Below are positions 48,498 through 58,581 of a stretch of 64,000 nt of DNA, piece after piece (the stretch's first letter is position 1; each line of letters opens with the position of its first letter). Both the position numbers and the translations under genes were made by a program. The stretch spans positions 186,001-250,000 of the forward strand of contig NZ_FQWI01000005.1 in the NCBI RefSeq assembly GCF_900129615.1, in the 5' to 3' direction. Below the pieces are notes generated by a model. The model was not told the DNA's origin. It saw nothing but the letters and a program-made list of their open reading frames with translations, and searched no databases. Source of the stretch: Pectobacterium carotovorum (GTDB taxonomy: Bacteria; Pseudomonadota; Gammaproteobacteria; Enterobacterales; Enterobacteriaceae).

Positions 48498-49412
48498 ATG
48501 AAAAACCAGGCCCAGGTCATTCCAATTACCGCGGATAACGCCCCGGAAACCGTACACAGCGCCGACATTACGCCGCTGCCAACTAAACCCGCAACGCCTG
48601 CAAAAGCACCGGCGGCACCGGCTTTCGCCTACCGCCCGCTGCTGCGCAAGCTGTTTCAACAACTTTTCCCTGCGGTACTGGGGCTGGGGCTGCTGGTTGC
48701 GGTCTGGCAGATTGCCGCGCTCAACAGCGAAAACTTCCCGACGCCGTGGACGACCTGGCTTGCGGCGCTCAGCCTCTTTGCCGATCCGTTTTACATCGCA
48801 GGGCCGAACGATCAGGGCATCGGCTGGAACGTATTGGCCTCGTTGCAACGTGTTGGCATCGGCTTCGGACTGGCGGCACTGGTCGGCATTCCTGCTGGTT
48901 TCCTGATTGGTCGTTTTACGTTTCTGGCCAACATGCTTAATCCGATCATTTCGCTGCTGCGTCCGGTCAGCCCGCTGGCCTGGCTGCCTATCGGCCTGCT
49001 GCTGTTCCAGCGTGCCGAGCCGGCATCCAGTTGGACCATTTTTATCTGCTCAATCTGGCCGATGATCCTCAATACCGCCGAAGGCGTGCGCCGCATCCCG
49101 CAAGATTACCTGAACGTGGCGCGCGTCCTGAAGCTCTCAGAATTCACCATCATGCGCAAGATTCTACTGCCGGCGGTGCTGCCTAACGTGTTGACTGGTG
49201 TGCGTCTGTCGATTGGTGTCGCCTGGCTGGTGATTGTGGCGGCGGAAATGCTGACCGGCGGCGTCGGTATCGGCTTCTGGATTTGGAACGAGTGGAACAA
49301 CCTGAATGTGGAAAACATCATCATCGCCATCGTGGTGATTGGCGTTATCGGTCTGCTGCTTGAGCAGGGACTGGTGTGGATTGCTAACCGTTTCAGCTAT
49401 GACAACCGCTAA
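48498..49412 (+). CDS. nasE: Nitrate ABC transporter permease NasE
   Basis: An NrtB-type inner-membrane permease of about 304 residues with six hydrophobic helices after a Pro/Ala-rich cytoplasmic N terminus (about 1-45). The EAA loop that contacts the ATPase is EGVRRIPQDYLNVARVLKLSE..ILLPAVLPNVLTGVRLSIG. TGAGG lies six bases before ATG 48498; ATG 48495 and GTG 48486 are alternatives. It follows nasF by 12 bases and is followed by nasD. Confidence 0.92.
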   Translation: MKNQAQVIPITADNAPETVHSADITPLPTKPATPAKAPAAPAFAYRPLLRKLFQQLFPAVLGLGLLVAVWQIAALNSENFPTPWTTWLAALSLFADPFYIAGPNDQGIGWNVLASLQRVGIGFGLAALVGIPAGFLIGRFTFLANMLNPIISLLRPVSPLAWLPIGLLLFQRAEPASSWTIFICSIWPMILNTAEGVRRIPQDYLNVARVLKLSEFTIMRKILLPAVLPNVLTGVRLSIGVAWLVIVAAEMLTGGVGIGFWIWNEWNNLNVENIIIAIVVIGVIGLLLEQGLVWIANRFSYDNR

Positions 49413-49422
49413 GGAGCCGACG

Positions 49423-50217
49423 ATGCGTACAACACCCATTATTCAAGTGCAACAGGTGAGCCAGCGTTTCAATACCGCCAGCGGTGAGTTTCTGGCGCTG
49501 GATCAGGTGAGTTTTGATATTCACACCGGTGAAACGATCAGCCTGATCGGCCATTCCGGCTGCGGCAAATCTACGTTATTGAACCTGATTGCTGGCCTGA
49601 CGCTGCCGAGCAGCGGCGGCCTGCTGTGTGACAACCGTGAAATCGACGGCCCGGGGCCGGAGCGCGGCGTGGTCTTTCAGAACCACTCGCTGCTGCCGTG
49701 GCTGACCACCTACGAAAACGTGGCGCTGGCGGTACGCCAGGTGTTTCGCGGTCAGATGAACAAACGCGAAATGCACGAATGGATTACCCACAATCTTGAA
49801 CTGGTGCATATGGAGCATGCGCTGAACAAGCGGCCGAATGAGATCTCCGGCGGGATGAAGCAGCGTGTAGGTATCGCCCGCGCGCTGGCCATGAAGCCGA
49901 AAGTCCTGCTGATGGATGAACCGTTCGGCGCGCTGGATGCGCTGACCCGAGCACATCTTCAGGATGCGGTGATGGAGATTCAGCAGCGGTTGCAAACCAC
50001 GATTGTGCTGATCACTCACGACGTCGACGAAGCGGTGCTGCTGTCGGATCGCGTGCTGATGATGACCAACGGCCCAGCGGCGACGGTTGGTGAAATTATG
50101 AAAGTTGAGCTGGAACGTCCGCGCTCACGCGTCGTGCTGGCCGACGATCCACGCTACCACCACTACCGTCAGCAGGTGCTGCATTTCTTATATGAAAAAC
50201 AGCCTAAAGCAGCCTGA
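49423..50217 (+). CDS. nasD: Nitrate ABC transporter ATP-binding protein NasD
   Basis: A 264-residue ABC ATPase of the NrtC/NrtD type. Walker A GHSGCGKST, Q-loop VVFQNHSLLPWL, signature EISGGMKQRVGIARAL, Walker B VLLMDEPFGALD and H-loop LITHDVDEAV are all intact. AAGGAG seven bases before ATG 49423 decides the start; the frame extends back into nasE. It energises nitrate uptake by NasF-NasE. Confidence 0.94.
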   Translation: MRTTPIIQVQQVSQRFNTASGEFLALDQVSFDIHTGETISLIGHSGCGKSTLLNLIAGLTLPSSGGLLCDNREIDGPGPERGVVFQNHSLLPWLTTYENVALAVRQVFRGQMNKREMHEWITHNLELVHMEHALNKRPNEISGGMKQRVGIARALAMKPKVLLMDEPFGALDALTRAHLQDAVMEIQQRLQTTIVLITHDVDEAVLLSDRVLMMTNGPAATVGEIMKVELERPRSRVVLADDPRYHHYRQQVLHFLYEKQPKAA

Positions 50218-50233
50218 CAGCGAGGCCGGAACG

Positions 50234-53200
50234 ATGATGAAACCGCATCTGATTGTGATTGGTAACGGGATGGCGAGTGCGCGATTCGTCGATGTGCTGC
50301 GCCAACTGGTTGCAACGCGCTTCCGAATCACCGTGATTGGTGATGAACCGCGCGCCAGCTATAACCGTATCCTGCTGTCGCCGGTATTGAGCGGCGAAAA
50401 AGCGTTTACGGATACGCTACTGACGCCAGCGACTCTCGACGACGATGCGGCGCTGCCGGTGAGTTATCTGCTGGGTGAGCGGGTAACCCATATCGATCGC
50501 CAGCAGCGTGAGGTGACAACGACGCAACGGCAACTGCATTACGATCATCTGGTGTTGGCGACCGGCTCCACGCCGTTTATGCCGCCGATGCCGGGTATCG
50601 ATCTGGCGGGCGTGTGCGGTTTCCGCACGCTGGATGATGTTGAGCTGATGTTGGCGACGATTCGCCAGTCCGTTCCTGCGGTGGTGATTGGCGGTGGCCT
50701 GCTCGGCATTGAAGCCGCCGCGGCGCTGAAACTGCGTGGTGCCGACGTCACGTTACTGCATCGCGTCCCGGTTCTCATGGAGCGCCAACTGGACGCCACG
50801 GCGAGTGACCTGCTGTGCGACAGCCTGCGCGAACGCGGCATTGCCTGCGAGACGGATGTGCAGGTGGTGGCGCTGCATGGCGATGAACGCGGGGTGACGG
50901 CGGTCGCGCTGGCTGATGGTCGCACGATTCCGGCGGGGCTGGTGGTGGTGACCGCGGGCGTGATTCCCGCCAGCCACCTGGCGCGCGAATGCGGCTTGCC
51001 CTGCAACCGTGGCGTGCTGGTGGATGGGCAACTGCAAACCGCCGACCCCTATATCAGCGCGATCGGCGAATGCTGCGAACTCAATGGCGAAACCTTCGGG
51101 CTGGTTGCCCCGTGTTTTGCCCATGCCACGCTGCTGGCGCAGCGCCTTGCCGGGCATACACCGGCAGACTACCAGCGTGAGCAGGCGGCGACGCGGCTGA
51201 AGGTCACCGGTATTGGCGTGGTCAGCGGCGGCGATATTAACGTTACACCGGATGATGAGGTGTACACCCTTTTTGATCCGCAGACGCAGCACTATCGTCG
51301 TCTGCTCGTTCGCGACGGTCGGCTGAGCGGTGTTCTGCTGTATGGCGACACTGACGACAGCCAGCGTCTGCTGGCCGCGATGGATAGCGCGACAGAAGGC
51401 GAGATGATTCCGCCTGCCTCGCTGCTTTTCGGCCTTTCTTCCCCTGATTCTGACCCACAGCCTGAAGCTGTAAGGATTCCTGTCATGAGCAAACCTATTT
51501 TGGTGGTCGTCGGCCACGGTATGGTCGGCCACTATTTTCTTGAACAGCTGGTTGAACGTGACCTGCATCAGCATTACCACATCGTTGTATTCGGCGAAGA
51601 ACGTCATGAAGCCTATGACCGCGTTCACCTCTCCGAGTATTTCTCCGGCCGCAGTGCCGCTTCGCTGTCGCTGGTGAAAGACGGTTTTTTTGCCGAGAGC
51701 GGCATTGAACTGCGCAGTGCCAGCGAGATCGTGGCTATCGATCGTGAACGTCAGTGCGTGTGTGATGCGCAGGGCAGAGAAACTGCCTACGACAAACTGG
51801 TGCTGGCGACGGGATCTTATGCGTTTGTTCCGCCGATTCCCGGCAATACGCGCCCCGGCTGTCTGGTGTATCGCACGCTGGACGATCTGGATGCGATTGC
51901 GGCACAGGCTAAAAAGGGCAAGTCTGGCGTGGTGATTGGTGGCGGCTTGCTGGGGCTGGAAGCCGCAAACGCCCTGCGTCAACTGGGGCTGGACACGCAT
52001 GTGGTGGAGTTTGCTCCGCGTCTGATGGCGGTACAGCTGGATGACGGCGGTGCCACCATGCTGCGCCGCAAGATTGAAGCGCTGGGCGTACAGATTCATC
52101 TCAGCAAAGAAACGCGGGAAATCACCGACGGTGAGCAGGCGCTACATCGCCTCTGCTTTGCCGACGGCAGCGTGCTGGAAACCGATCTGGTGCTGTTTTC
52201 CGCCGGGATTCGCCCACGCGACAAACTGGCGGATAGCTGCGATTTAGAGAAAGGGCCGCGTGGCGGTATCGTGATAGACGACCGCTGCCAGACTTCCGAT
52301 GACGCGATTTTCGCCATCGGCGAGTGTGCGCTGTGGAAAGGGCAAATTTTCGGGCTGGTGGCACCGGGCTACCAGATGGCTCGCAGCGTGGCGGATACGC
52401 TGGCGCAGCGCGATACGCCATTTACCGGCGCGGACATGAGCACCAAGCTGAAATTGCTGGGCGTGGAAGTGGCTTCGATTGGCGATGCGCATGGGCGCAC
52501 GGTGGGAAGCCAAAGCTACCAGTGGACGGACGGCCCGAACGAGGTCTACAAGAAAATCGTCGTGTCTGCCGACGGCAAGCGTTTACTGGGTGCCGTATTG
52601 ATCGGCGACAGCAGTGATTACAGCACGCTGTTGCAAATGATGCTCAACGATATGCCGTTGCCTAAACAGCCGGAAGGACTGATTTTGCCCGCGCGTTCCG
52701 GTGATGCGCCGAAAGGATTGGGCGTGGCAGCGTTACCCGCTAGTGCACAGATTTGTTCCTGCCATAACGTCAGCAAAGGCGATATCTCGGCGGCGGTGGC
52801 AGGCGGCTGCGGTGAACTGGGCGCCCTGAAAACCTGCACCAAAGCGGGGACGGGCTGCGGTGGCTGTGTGCCGTTGCTTAAACAGGTGATGGAGTACGAA
52901 CTGACGCAACTGGGCGTCGAAGTGAAGAAGGATATTTGTGAGCATTTCGCCTATTCGCGTCAGGAGCTGTACCACCTGATTCGCGTGCATGAGATCCGCT
53001 CGTTCGACAGTCTCCTTGAGCGTTACGGCCACGGTTTGGGCTGCGAAGTGTGTAAACCGCTGGTGGGCTCTATGCTGGCCTCCTGCTGGAATGACTACCT
53101 GCTGCAACCGCAGCACCTGCCGTTGCAGGATACCAACGATCGTTTCTTTGCCAACATCCAAAAAGACGGCACCTATTCCGTTGTGCCGCGCGTTCCGGCG

Positions 53201-54424
53201 GGGGAGATCACACCAGAAGGCCTGATCGCTATTGGGCAGGTTGCGCAGCGCTATAACCTGTACACCAAGATCACCGGCGGCCAGCGGGTGGATTTATTCG
53301 GTGCTCGCTTAGAGCAGCTTCCAGAGATCTGGCGTGAGCTGATCGATGCTGGATTTGAAACCGGCCATGCCTACGGTAAATCGCTGCGTACCGTGAAATC
53401 CTGCGTGGGCTCGACCTGGTGCCGCTACGGCGTGCAGGATTCCACCGGGTTAGCGATCCAACTGGAGCATCGTTACAAGGGGCTGCGCTCGCCGCATAAA
53501 GTCAAAATGGCGGTGTCTGGCTGTACCCGTGAATGTGCGGAGGCTCAAAGCAAAGACATCGGCGTGATTGCCACCGATAAAGGCTGGAATCTGTATGTGT
53601 GCGGCAATGGCGGCATGAAACCGCGTCATGCGGATCTCTTCGCCAGCGATCTGGATACGGAAACCCTGCTGCGCACCATCGATCGGGTGCTGATGTTCTA
53701 TATCCGCACCGGCGATCGCCTTCAGCGCACCAGTACCTGGATGGATAATCTGGAAGGCGGTATCGACTATCTGCGTCAGGTGATTCTGGAAGACAGCCTG
53801 AATATCGGTGAAGAGTTAGATAAAGAGATGCAGCGCGTGGTGGATGCCTACCAGTGCGAATGGCAAACCACGCTGGAAAGCCCAGAACGTCTGGCGCTGT
53901 TCCGCGGCTTCCTGAACAGCGATAGCCCGGATGAAGCGGTGGTGATGGTGCCTGAGCGTGGGCAGATCCGTCCGGCACAGGATCATGAGAAAGCAGTATC
54001 GCCAGAACCCGCTGTGCTGAAACCCGCCGCGCATGAAGCGGAGTGGGTGCAGGTCGCGACGCTGGGTGATATTCCGCGTCATGCTGGCATGGCGGCGCGC
54101 CTCGGACAGCAGCAAATCGCGCTGTTCCACCTGCCGGGTAGCGAGCAGCAGGTGTACGCGTTAGAAAACCACGAACCGGGCAGCGGGGCGAACGTGCTGT
54201 CGCGTGGGCTACTGGGTGACGTGGCGGGTGAGCCGGTCGTGATTTCTCCGCTGTACAAAAAACGCTTCAAACTGCGAGACGGCGTCAGCCCGGATGACAG
54301 TGCGCTGTACGTGCGTGCCTGGCCGGTGCGCGTGGAAGATGACGAGATTTGGGTATGCCGTCAACCGCTGGCCGTGCCTGAAAGCGTCGCTCTGGCAGAC
54401 ACTGCGATGGCGAAAGCATCATGA
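50234..54424 (+). CDS. nasB: Fused NasC-type reductase, nitrite reductase NirB and NirD domain
   Basis: One uninterrupted 1396-residue frame. Residues 1-417 are an FAD/NAD-dependent reductase like Klebsiella NasC (FAD loop IGNGMASARF, NAD loop VIGGGLLGIEAA). Residues 418-1265 are a complete NADH nitrite reductase large subunit: a second FAD loop VVGHGMVGHYF, NAD loop VIGGGLLGLEAA, BFD-type [2Fe-2S] site from Cys841/Cys843 (ICSCHNVS) to CTKAGTGCGGC, and sirohaem/[4Fe-4S] ligands Cys1057, Cys1063, Cys1097 and Cys1101. Residues about 1268-1390 are a NirD-like Rieske fold without iron ligands. In Klebsiella nasC and nasB are separate. A ribosome-like AAGGA precedes an internal ATG at 51485, where NirB would begin, so separate NirB synthesis is also possible. 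It overlaps nasA by four bases. Confidence 0.88.
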   Translation: MMKPHLIVIGNGMASARFVDVLRQLVATRFRITVIGDEPRASYNRILLSPVLSGEKAFTDTLLTPATLDDDAALPVSYLLGERVTHIDRQQREVTTTQRQLHYDHLVLATGSTPFMPPMPGIDLAGVCGFRTLDDVELMLATIRQSVPAVVIGGGLLGIEAAAALKLRGADVTLLHRVPVLMERQLDATASDLLCDSLRERGIACETDVQVVALHGDERGVTAVALADGRTIPAGLVVVTAGVIPASHLARECGLPCNRGVLVDGQLQTADPYISAIGECCELNGETFGLVAPCFAHATLLAQRLAGHTPADYQREQAATRLKVTGIGVVSGGDINVTPDDEVYTLFDPQTQHYRRLLVRDGRLSGVLLYGDTDDSQRLLAAMDSATEGEMIPPASLLFGLSSPDSDPQPEAVRIPVMSKPILVVVGHGMVGHYFLEQLVERDLHQHYHIVVFGEERHEAYDRVHLSEYFSGRSAASLSLVKDGFFAESGIELRSASEIVAIDRERQCVCDAQGRETAYDKLVLATGSYAFVPPIPGNTRPGCLVYRTLDDLDAIAAQAKKGKSGVVIGGGLLGLEAANALRQLGLDTHVVEFAPRLMAVQLDDGGATMLRRKIEALGVQIHLSKETREITDGEQALHRLCFADGSVLETDLVLFSAGIRPRDKLADSCDLEKGPRGGIVIDDRCQTSDDAIFAIGECALWKGQIFGLVAPGYQMARSVADTLAQRDTPFTGADMSTKLKLLGVEVASIGDAHGRTVGSQSYQWTDGPNEVYKKIVVSADGKRLLGAVLIGDSSDYSTLLQMMLNDMPLPKQPEGLILPARSGDAPKGLGVAALPASAQICSCHNVSKGDISAAVAGGCGELGALKTCTKAGTGCGGCVPLLKQVMEYELTQLGVEVKKDICEHFAYSRQELYHLIRVHEIRSFDSLLERYGHGLGCEVCKPLVGSMLASCWNDYLLQPQHLPLQDTNDRFFANIQKDGTYSVVPRVPAGEITPEGLIAIGQVAQRYNLYTKITGGQRVDLFGARLEQLPEIWRELIDAGFETGHAYGKSLRTVKSCVGSTWCRYGVQDSTGLAIQLEHRYKGLRSPHKVKMAVSGCTRECAEAQSKDIGVIATDKGWNLYVCGNGGMKPRHADLFASDLDTETLLRTIDRVLMFYIRTGDRLQRTSTWMDNLEGGIDYLRQVILEDSLNIGEELDKEMQRVVDAYQCEWQTTLESPERLALFRGFLNSDSPDEAVVMVPERGQIRPAQDHEKAVSPEPAVLKPAAHEAEWVQVATLGDIPRHAGMAARLGQQQIALFHLPGSEQQVYALENHEPGSGANVLSRGLLGDVAGEPVVISPLYKKRFKLRDGVSPDDSALYVRAWPVRVEDDEIWVCRQPLAVPESVALADTAMAKAS

Positions 54425-57129
54425 ATGCGCGCGTCTGTCGGACAACCTGTCCGTATTGTGGCGTCGGCTGTGGCGTGCTGGCAGAACACGATGGGCAAGG
54501 TGGGATAAAGACCAGCGGGGATCCCGCACATCCGGCGAATTTGGGGCGCCTGTGCGTCAAAGGCTCCGCGCTGGGAGAGACGCTGGATTTGAAAGGCCGG
54601 CTATTGTGGCCGCTGGTGGAAGGGCGGCGCGTGAGCTGGGAACAGGCGCTCGATACGGTGGCCGAACGGTTGCTGGCGACTATGCAGCAACACGGCCCGC
54701 AGTCGGTCGCGTTTTATGGTTCAGGCCAGCTGTTGACGGAAGATTACTACGTCGCCAACAAGCTGATGAAGGGTTTTATTGGCGTCGCCAATATGGATAC
54801 CAACTCGCGGCTGTGTATGGCGTCGGCGGTGATTGGCTACAAACGCGGGTTGGGGGCGGATGCCGTTCCCTGTAGTTATGAAGATATCGAACTGGCGGAT
54901 GTGGTGGTGCTGGTCGGTTCTAATACCGCCTGGGCACATCCGGTGGTGTATCAGCGACTGGTGCAGGCGAAACAGCAGCGGCCACAAATGCAGGTGGTGG
55001 TGGTCGATCCACGACGTACCGCGACCTGCGACATTGCCGATCTGCATTTACCGTTGCAGCCCGGTAGCGATGCCGGGTTGTTCAATGGCCTGCTGCATTG
55101 GCTGGCACAGGGTTCGCGTATCGATCGCACCGAATTGGCTGAGCGTTTTTCCGGCGTGGAAGAGGCATTACAGTCAGCGCAGGCGTGGTCGGTGGCGCAG
55201 GTCGCGGACTTCTGTCAGTTGGATGACGTCGATATTGAGTGTTTCTATCACCTGTTTAGCACCAGCGAAAAGGTCGTTACGCTCTATTCGCAGGGGGTTA
55301 ACCAATCGTCTTCGGGCAGCGATAAATGTAACGCGATCATCAATGCCCATCTGCTGAGCGGCAAAATCGGCGTGCCGGGTTCCGGCCCCTTTTCGATAAC
55401 CGGACAGCCAAATGCGATGGGCGGGCGGGAAGTGGGCGGGTTAGCCAATCAGCTCGCCAGCCACATGGGTTTTACGCCGCAGGATATCGAGCGCGTAGGG
55501 CGCTTCTGGCAGAGCGATAACGTGGCGACGCAGCCCGGTCTGAATGCGGTGGACCTATTTCGCGCAATAGAACGCGGCGATATTAAGGCGGTATGGGTGA
55601 TGGGCACCAATCCGGTGGTATCGATGCCGGATGCCGACCGGGTGAAACAGGCGTTGGAACGCTGCCCGCTGGTGATCGTCTCCGAGGTGATGCGGCATAC
55701 CGATACCGCAGAAACCGCCGATATCTTACTGCCCGCGTTGGGTTGGGGAGAAAAAGACGGCACGGTAACCAATTCCGAACGTCGGGTGTCTCGTCAGCGA
55801 GCCTTTCTGCCTGCTCCGGGGGAAGCCAAAGCTGACTGGTGGATGCTGAGTCAGGTGGCGCAGCGTATGGGATTTGCCGAGGCATTTGCTTATCAGCATC
55901 CGGCGGAAATTTTTCGTGAACATGCGGCGCTGTCCGGATTTGAGAATGACGGTAGCCGCGCGTTTGATATCAGCGGGCTGGCGACGCTCAGCAATCAGCA
56001 GTGGCAGCAGTTGGAACCGATACAGTGGCCGGTGAATGCGGCATTCCCGAACGGACGCGCCCGACTGGGTGACGATGGCCGATTCTGGCATGCCGATGGT
56101 AAAGCGCGTCTGGTGGCCGTAACGCCGTCGCTGCCGCAAAGCCCGTGGAGCGCGGCGTATCCGCTGATACTGAACACCGGGCGTATTCGCGATCAGTGGC
56201 ACACCATGACACGTACTGGCAAATCGGCTCGGCTGATGCGTCATATCAGCGAACCTTATTGCGAACTGCACCCACAGGATGCGCAGACGCATGATATTCA
56301 GGCGGGCGATCTGGTGCGTCTGTCGTCGGTGCACGGCTGGATGCTGGCGCGAGCGCGACTCGATGCCGGGCAAGCACGCGGCAGCGTGTTTGTACCGATG
56401 CACTGGAATCAGCAGTTTAGCGCTCAGGCGCGGGCTGACAGTTTAGTCGCACCGATTACCGATCCGTATTCCGGTCAGCCGGAAAGCAAACACAGCCGGG
56501 TGCGTATCCAGCCCTGGCATGCTGCATGGCAGGCAACGCTGTTTTTTGCCGATGAACCCGTTTCAGCGCCATTAACTTTATCTGCCGAGCATGACGTTCT
56601 GCCGCCGCCCGCCACCTACTGGAGCAAGATCCCTCATGAAGGCGTGACGCAGTATCTGTTTGCCGATCGTGTACCGGTAGACGATTGGCAGGCATGGCTG
56701 ACCGAGCATTATGGATTGGAAAACATGCAGTGTCAGGTTGCACAGGGCAACGGCGTATTTCACCTGATTGGCTGGCGCGATGGCCGTGTGGTGTTGGCCT
56801 GCTATGTCAGTGCACAGGCGCTGCGTATCGACAGCGATGCGGTGCGTCAGGCGTTTATCACTCCACCGCAGCTACCGCATGAACGCCACGCGTTACTGGC
56901 GGGTCAGGCTCCACAAGGACAGGTGAAGCAGGGAGCCACGATTTGCAGTTGCTATAGCGTTGGCGAAGCGATCATCGTCGGTGCGATTCGTAAAGGCTGC
57001 CACAGCGTGGCAGCGTTAGGCGGCACGCTGAAATGCGGCACCAACTGCGGTTCCTGTATCCCCGAACTGAAGGCGTTATTGAGTCAGCATGTACCAATAA
57101 CGGTCAATGAATTGAAAAAAGCAGGTTGA
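54421..57129 (+). CDS. nasA: Assimilatory nitrate reductase catalytic subunit NasA
   Basis: A 902-residue molybdopterin (bis-MGD) nitrate reductase, cytoplasmic (no signal peptide). The N-terminal [4Fe-4S] ligands are Cys10, Cys13, Cys17 and Cys45 ([15 protein letters not shown]). Molybdopterin-binding motifs include [37 protein letters not shown] and the C-terminal [16 protein letters not shown] region. A BFD-like [2Fe-2S] domain at about 841-880 ([18 protein letters not shown]) is the extra domain of the Klebsiella-type enzyme and receives electrons from NasC. The start overlaps the previous stop (ATGA). Confidence 0.95.
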   Translation: MNARVCRTTCPYCGVGCGVLAEHDGQGGIKTSGDPAHPANLGRLCVKGSALGETLDLKGRLLWPLVEGRRVSWEQALDTVAERLLATMQQHGPQSVAFYGSGQLLTEDYYVANKLMKGFIGVANMDTNSRLCMASAVIGYKRGLGADAVPCSYEDIELADVVVLVGSNTAWAHPVVYQRLVQAKQQRPQMQVVVVDPRRTATCDIADLHLPLQPGSDAGLFNGLLHWLAQGSRIDRTELAERFSGVEEALQSAQAWSVAQVADFCQLDDVDIECFYHLFSTSEKVVTLYSQGVNQSSSGSDKCNAIINAHLLSGKIGVPGSGPFSITGQPNAMGGREVGGLANQLASHMGFTPQDIERVGRFWQSDNVATQPGLNAVDLFRAIERGDIKAVWVMGTNPVVSMPDADRVKQALERCPLVIVSEVMRHTDTAETADILLPALGWGEKDGTVTNSERRVSRQRAFLPAPGEAKADWWMLSQVAQRMGFAEAFAYQHPAEIFREHAALSGFENDGSRAFDISGLATLSNQQWQQLEPIQWPVNAAFPNGRARLGDDGRFWHADGKARLVAVTPSLPQSPWSAAYPLILNTGRIRDQWHTMTRTGKSARLMRHISEPYCELHPQDAQTHDIQAGDLVRLSSVHGWMLARARLDAGQARGSVFVPMHWNQQFSAQARADSLVAPITDPYSGQPESKHSRVRIQPWHAAWQATLFFADEPVSAPLTLSAEHDVLPPPATYWSKIPHEGVTQYLFADRVPVDDWQAWLTEHYGLENMQCQVAQGNGVFHLIGWRDGRVVLACYVSAQALRIDSDAVRQAFITPPQLPHERHALLAGQAPQGQVKQGATICSCYSVGEAIIVGAIRKGCHSVAALGGTLKCGTNCGSCIPELKALLSQHVPITVNELKKAG

Positions 57130-57154
57130 GCGCCACGGCGTAATGAGGTGTGAC

Positions 57155-57988
57155 ATGATGACAACACAATCAATATTGGCCGCAGGCCAGCGCCGTCAGC
57201 CTGTACTCGGCGGTGAAATCTGGTTAGTGGGCGCAGGGCCGGGCGATGCAGAACTGCTGACGCTGAAGGCGCTGCGGGCAATCCAGCAGGCGGATGTGGT
57301 GGTCTACGATCGGCTGGTGTCGGCGGAGATTATGGATCTGGTGCCGGAGCAGGCGCTGTGCATCGACGTCGGAAAAACGCGCGGCTGCCACCGTCTGTCG
57401 CAGGAGAAAATCAATCAACTGTTGGTCGAGTTGGCGCAGGCCGGGCAACGGGTGATTCGTCTCAAGGGCGGCGATCCCTTTATTTTTGGGCGCGGCGGCG
57501 AGGAGATGGATTATGCCCAGCAGGCTGGGATTGTCTGTCATGTGGTGCCTGGTATTACTGCCGCGACAGGCTGTGCGGCGGCGGTGGGACTACCGCTGAC
57601 GCACCGGGCCTGTGCGCAGTCGGTACGCTTCGTGACCGGGCATTCGCGCGATGGCGAACCACAATTGGACTGGCCGACGCTGGCGGACAGCCAGCAAACG
57701 CTGGTGTTCTATATGGGGCTGAGCCACAGCAGTCGACTGTGCCAGCGCCTGATCGAGCACGGGCTGTCCGCGCAGACGCCCGTCGCGATTATCGAACGCG
57801 GCACCCAGCCGGCTCAGCGGCTATTAACCGCAACACTGGCGACCTTACCGGCACTGCTGGCACGCTATCAACCACAGTCGCCTAGCCTGCTGGTGGTCGG
57901 TGACGTCGTCCGCTTCTGCCGTCATCCGGCGCTGCAGGTCGACGCTGCTCCTGCGCGGTTGACGATGGAAAAACATGCAGCAGCCTGA
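57155..57988 (+). CDS. cobA: Uroporphyrinogen-III C-methyltransferase (SUMT)
   Basis: A 277-residue SAM-dependent methyltransferase of the CobA/SUMT family with the motifs [18 protein letters not shown] (about 24-41), [18 protein letters not shown] and [21 protein letters not shown]. It makes precorrin-2, the first step to sirohaem, the cofactor of the nitrite reductase encoded upstream; it lacks the CysG dehydrogenase/chelatase part, so another enzyme must finish the pathway. GAGG is six bases before ATG 57155, which is preferred over the in-frame ATG 57143. It is last in the nas operon. Confidence 0.92.
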   Translation: MMTTQSILAAGQRRQPVLGGEIWLVGAGPGDAELLTLKALRAIQQADVVVYDRLVSAEIMDLVPEQALCIDVGKTRGCHRLSQEKINQLLVELAQAGQRVIRLKGGDPFIFGRGGEEMDYAQQAGIVCHVVPGITAATGCAAAVGLPLTHRACAQSVRFVTGHSRDGEPQLDWPTLADSQQTLVFYMGLSHSSRLCQRLIEHGLSAQTPVAIIERGTQPAQRLLTATLATLPALLARYQPQSPSLLVVGDVVRFCRHPALQVDAAPARLTMEKHAAA

Positions 57989-58050
57989 CGGTAACGGCTC
58001 CCTGCCTACAGCCAGCGCCTTGTTTTAAAAATGAATAGTTTTGCACGTGA

Positions 58051-58482
58051 CTGGTACAGAAGCATATTCGTACCCGTGATATGCTGGAGTTGGCGCGTGA
58101 GATTGGGTTACTATTTGAACGCTGGTCGGTGCCGCTGACGCAGCGTCGTGCGCTGTTATTTTATATTGCACAAGCGGGAAACACATCCAAACCCGCAGAT
58201 TTTATTGATGCACTGGCTGCACCGCTATCAACCGGTCAGGAGGACATTATGACGATTGCAGAACAATTGAAAAAAATGGGATTCGAGGAAGGAATCCAAC
58301 GCGGTATTCAGCAAGGATTGGAGCAGGGCATTGAACAAGGGATGAAAAACAGTGCCAGACAGATTGCCCGAGAGTTGCTGTTAACGGGTATGGATAAAGA
58401 AAAAGTGCGGCAAATTACCCGAATTGAAAACGAAGAGCTGGAGCAGTTAGTCACGGCTATCCTGCATGACACACAGCATTGA
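58051..58482 (+). pseudogene. Remnant of an Rpn-family recombination-promoting nuclease
   Basis: Only the C-terminal part of an Rpn (YhgA-like, PD-(D/E)XK) protein remains: the frame LVQKHIRTRDMLELAREIG starts after a TGA at 58048 and runs to 58482. The nuclease domain, about 170 residues at the N terminus, is missing. The retained part has the usual helical segment WSVPLTQRRALLFYIAQAG and the Gly/Gln-rich repeat region (GIQRGIQQGLEQGIEQG). It lies between the nas operon and yehS. The internal small-protein start is intact and is listed separately. Confidence 0.8.
58249..58482 (+). CDS. RpnS-like small protein from the internal start of the rpn remnant
   Basis: A 77-residue frame starting MTIAEQLKKMGFEEG, with AGGAGG exactly five bases before ATG 58249, a near-perfect ribosome site. 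In E. coli Rpn genes an internal start at this place makes a small C-terminal protein (RpnS) that binds and blocks the full-length nuclease. Here the full nuclease is broken but the small frame is undamaged. Residues 11-33 are a repeat of Gly-(Ile/Leu/Met)-x-(Gln/Arg) units, predicted to oligomerise. Whether it is transcribed is unknown: the original promoter region is gone. Confidence 0.6.
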   Translation: MTIAEQLKKMGFEEGIQRGIQQGLEQGIEQGMKNSARQIARELLLTGMDKEKVRQITRIENEELEQLVTAILHDTQH

Positions 58483-58581
58483 TACTGAGCTAAACAATAC
58501 CGCACTAAAAACTGAGCGTTGCTGATGCCCTTACGAGGAAGGTCAGTCAGGCAACGCCCACGTCTTTCGTTAACGGCGCTT

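Noticed and set aside
50753-52099. A 448-codon frame on the reverse strand opposite the NasC/NirB ORF
   Set aside because: The forward frame carries complete catalytic motifs; the reverse frame has no recognisable domain and is a shadow of GC-rich codons.
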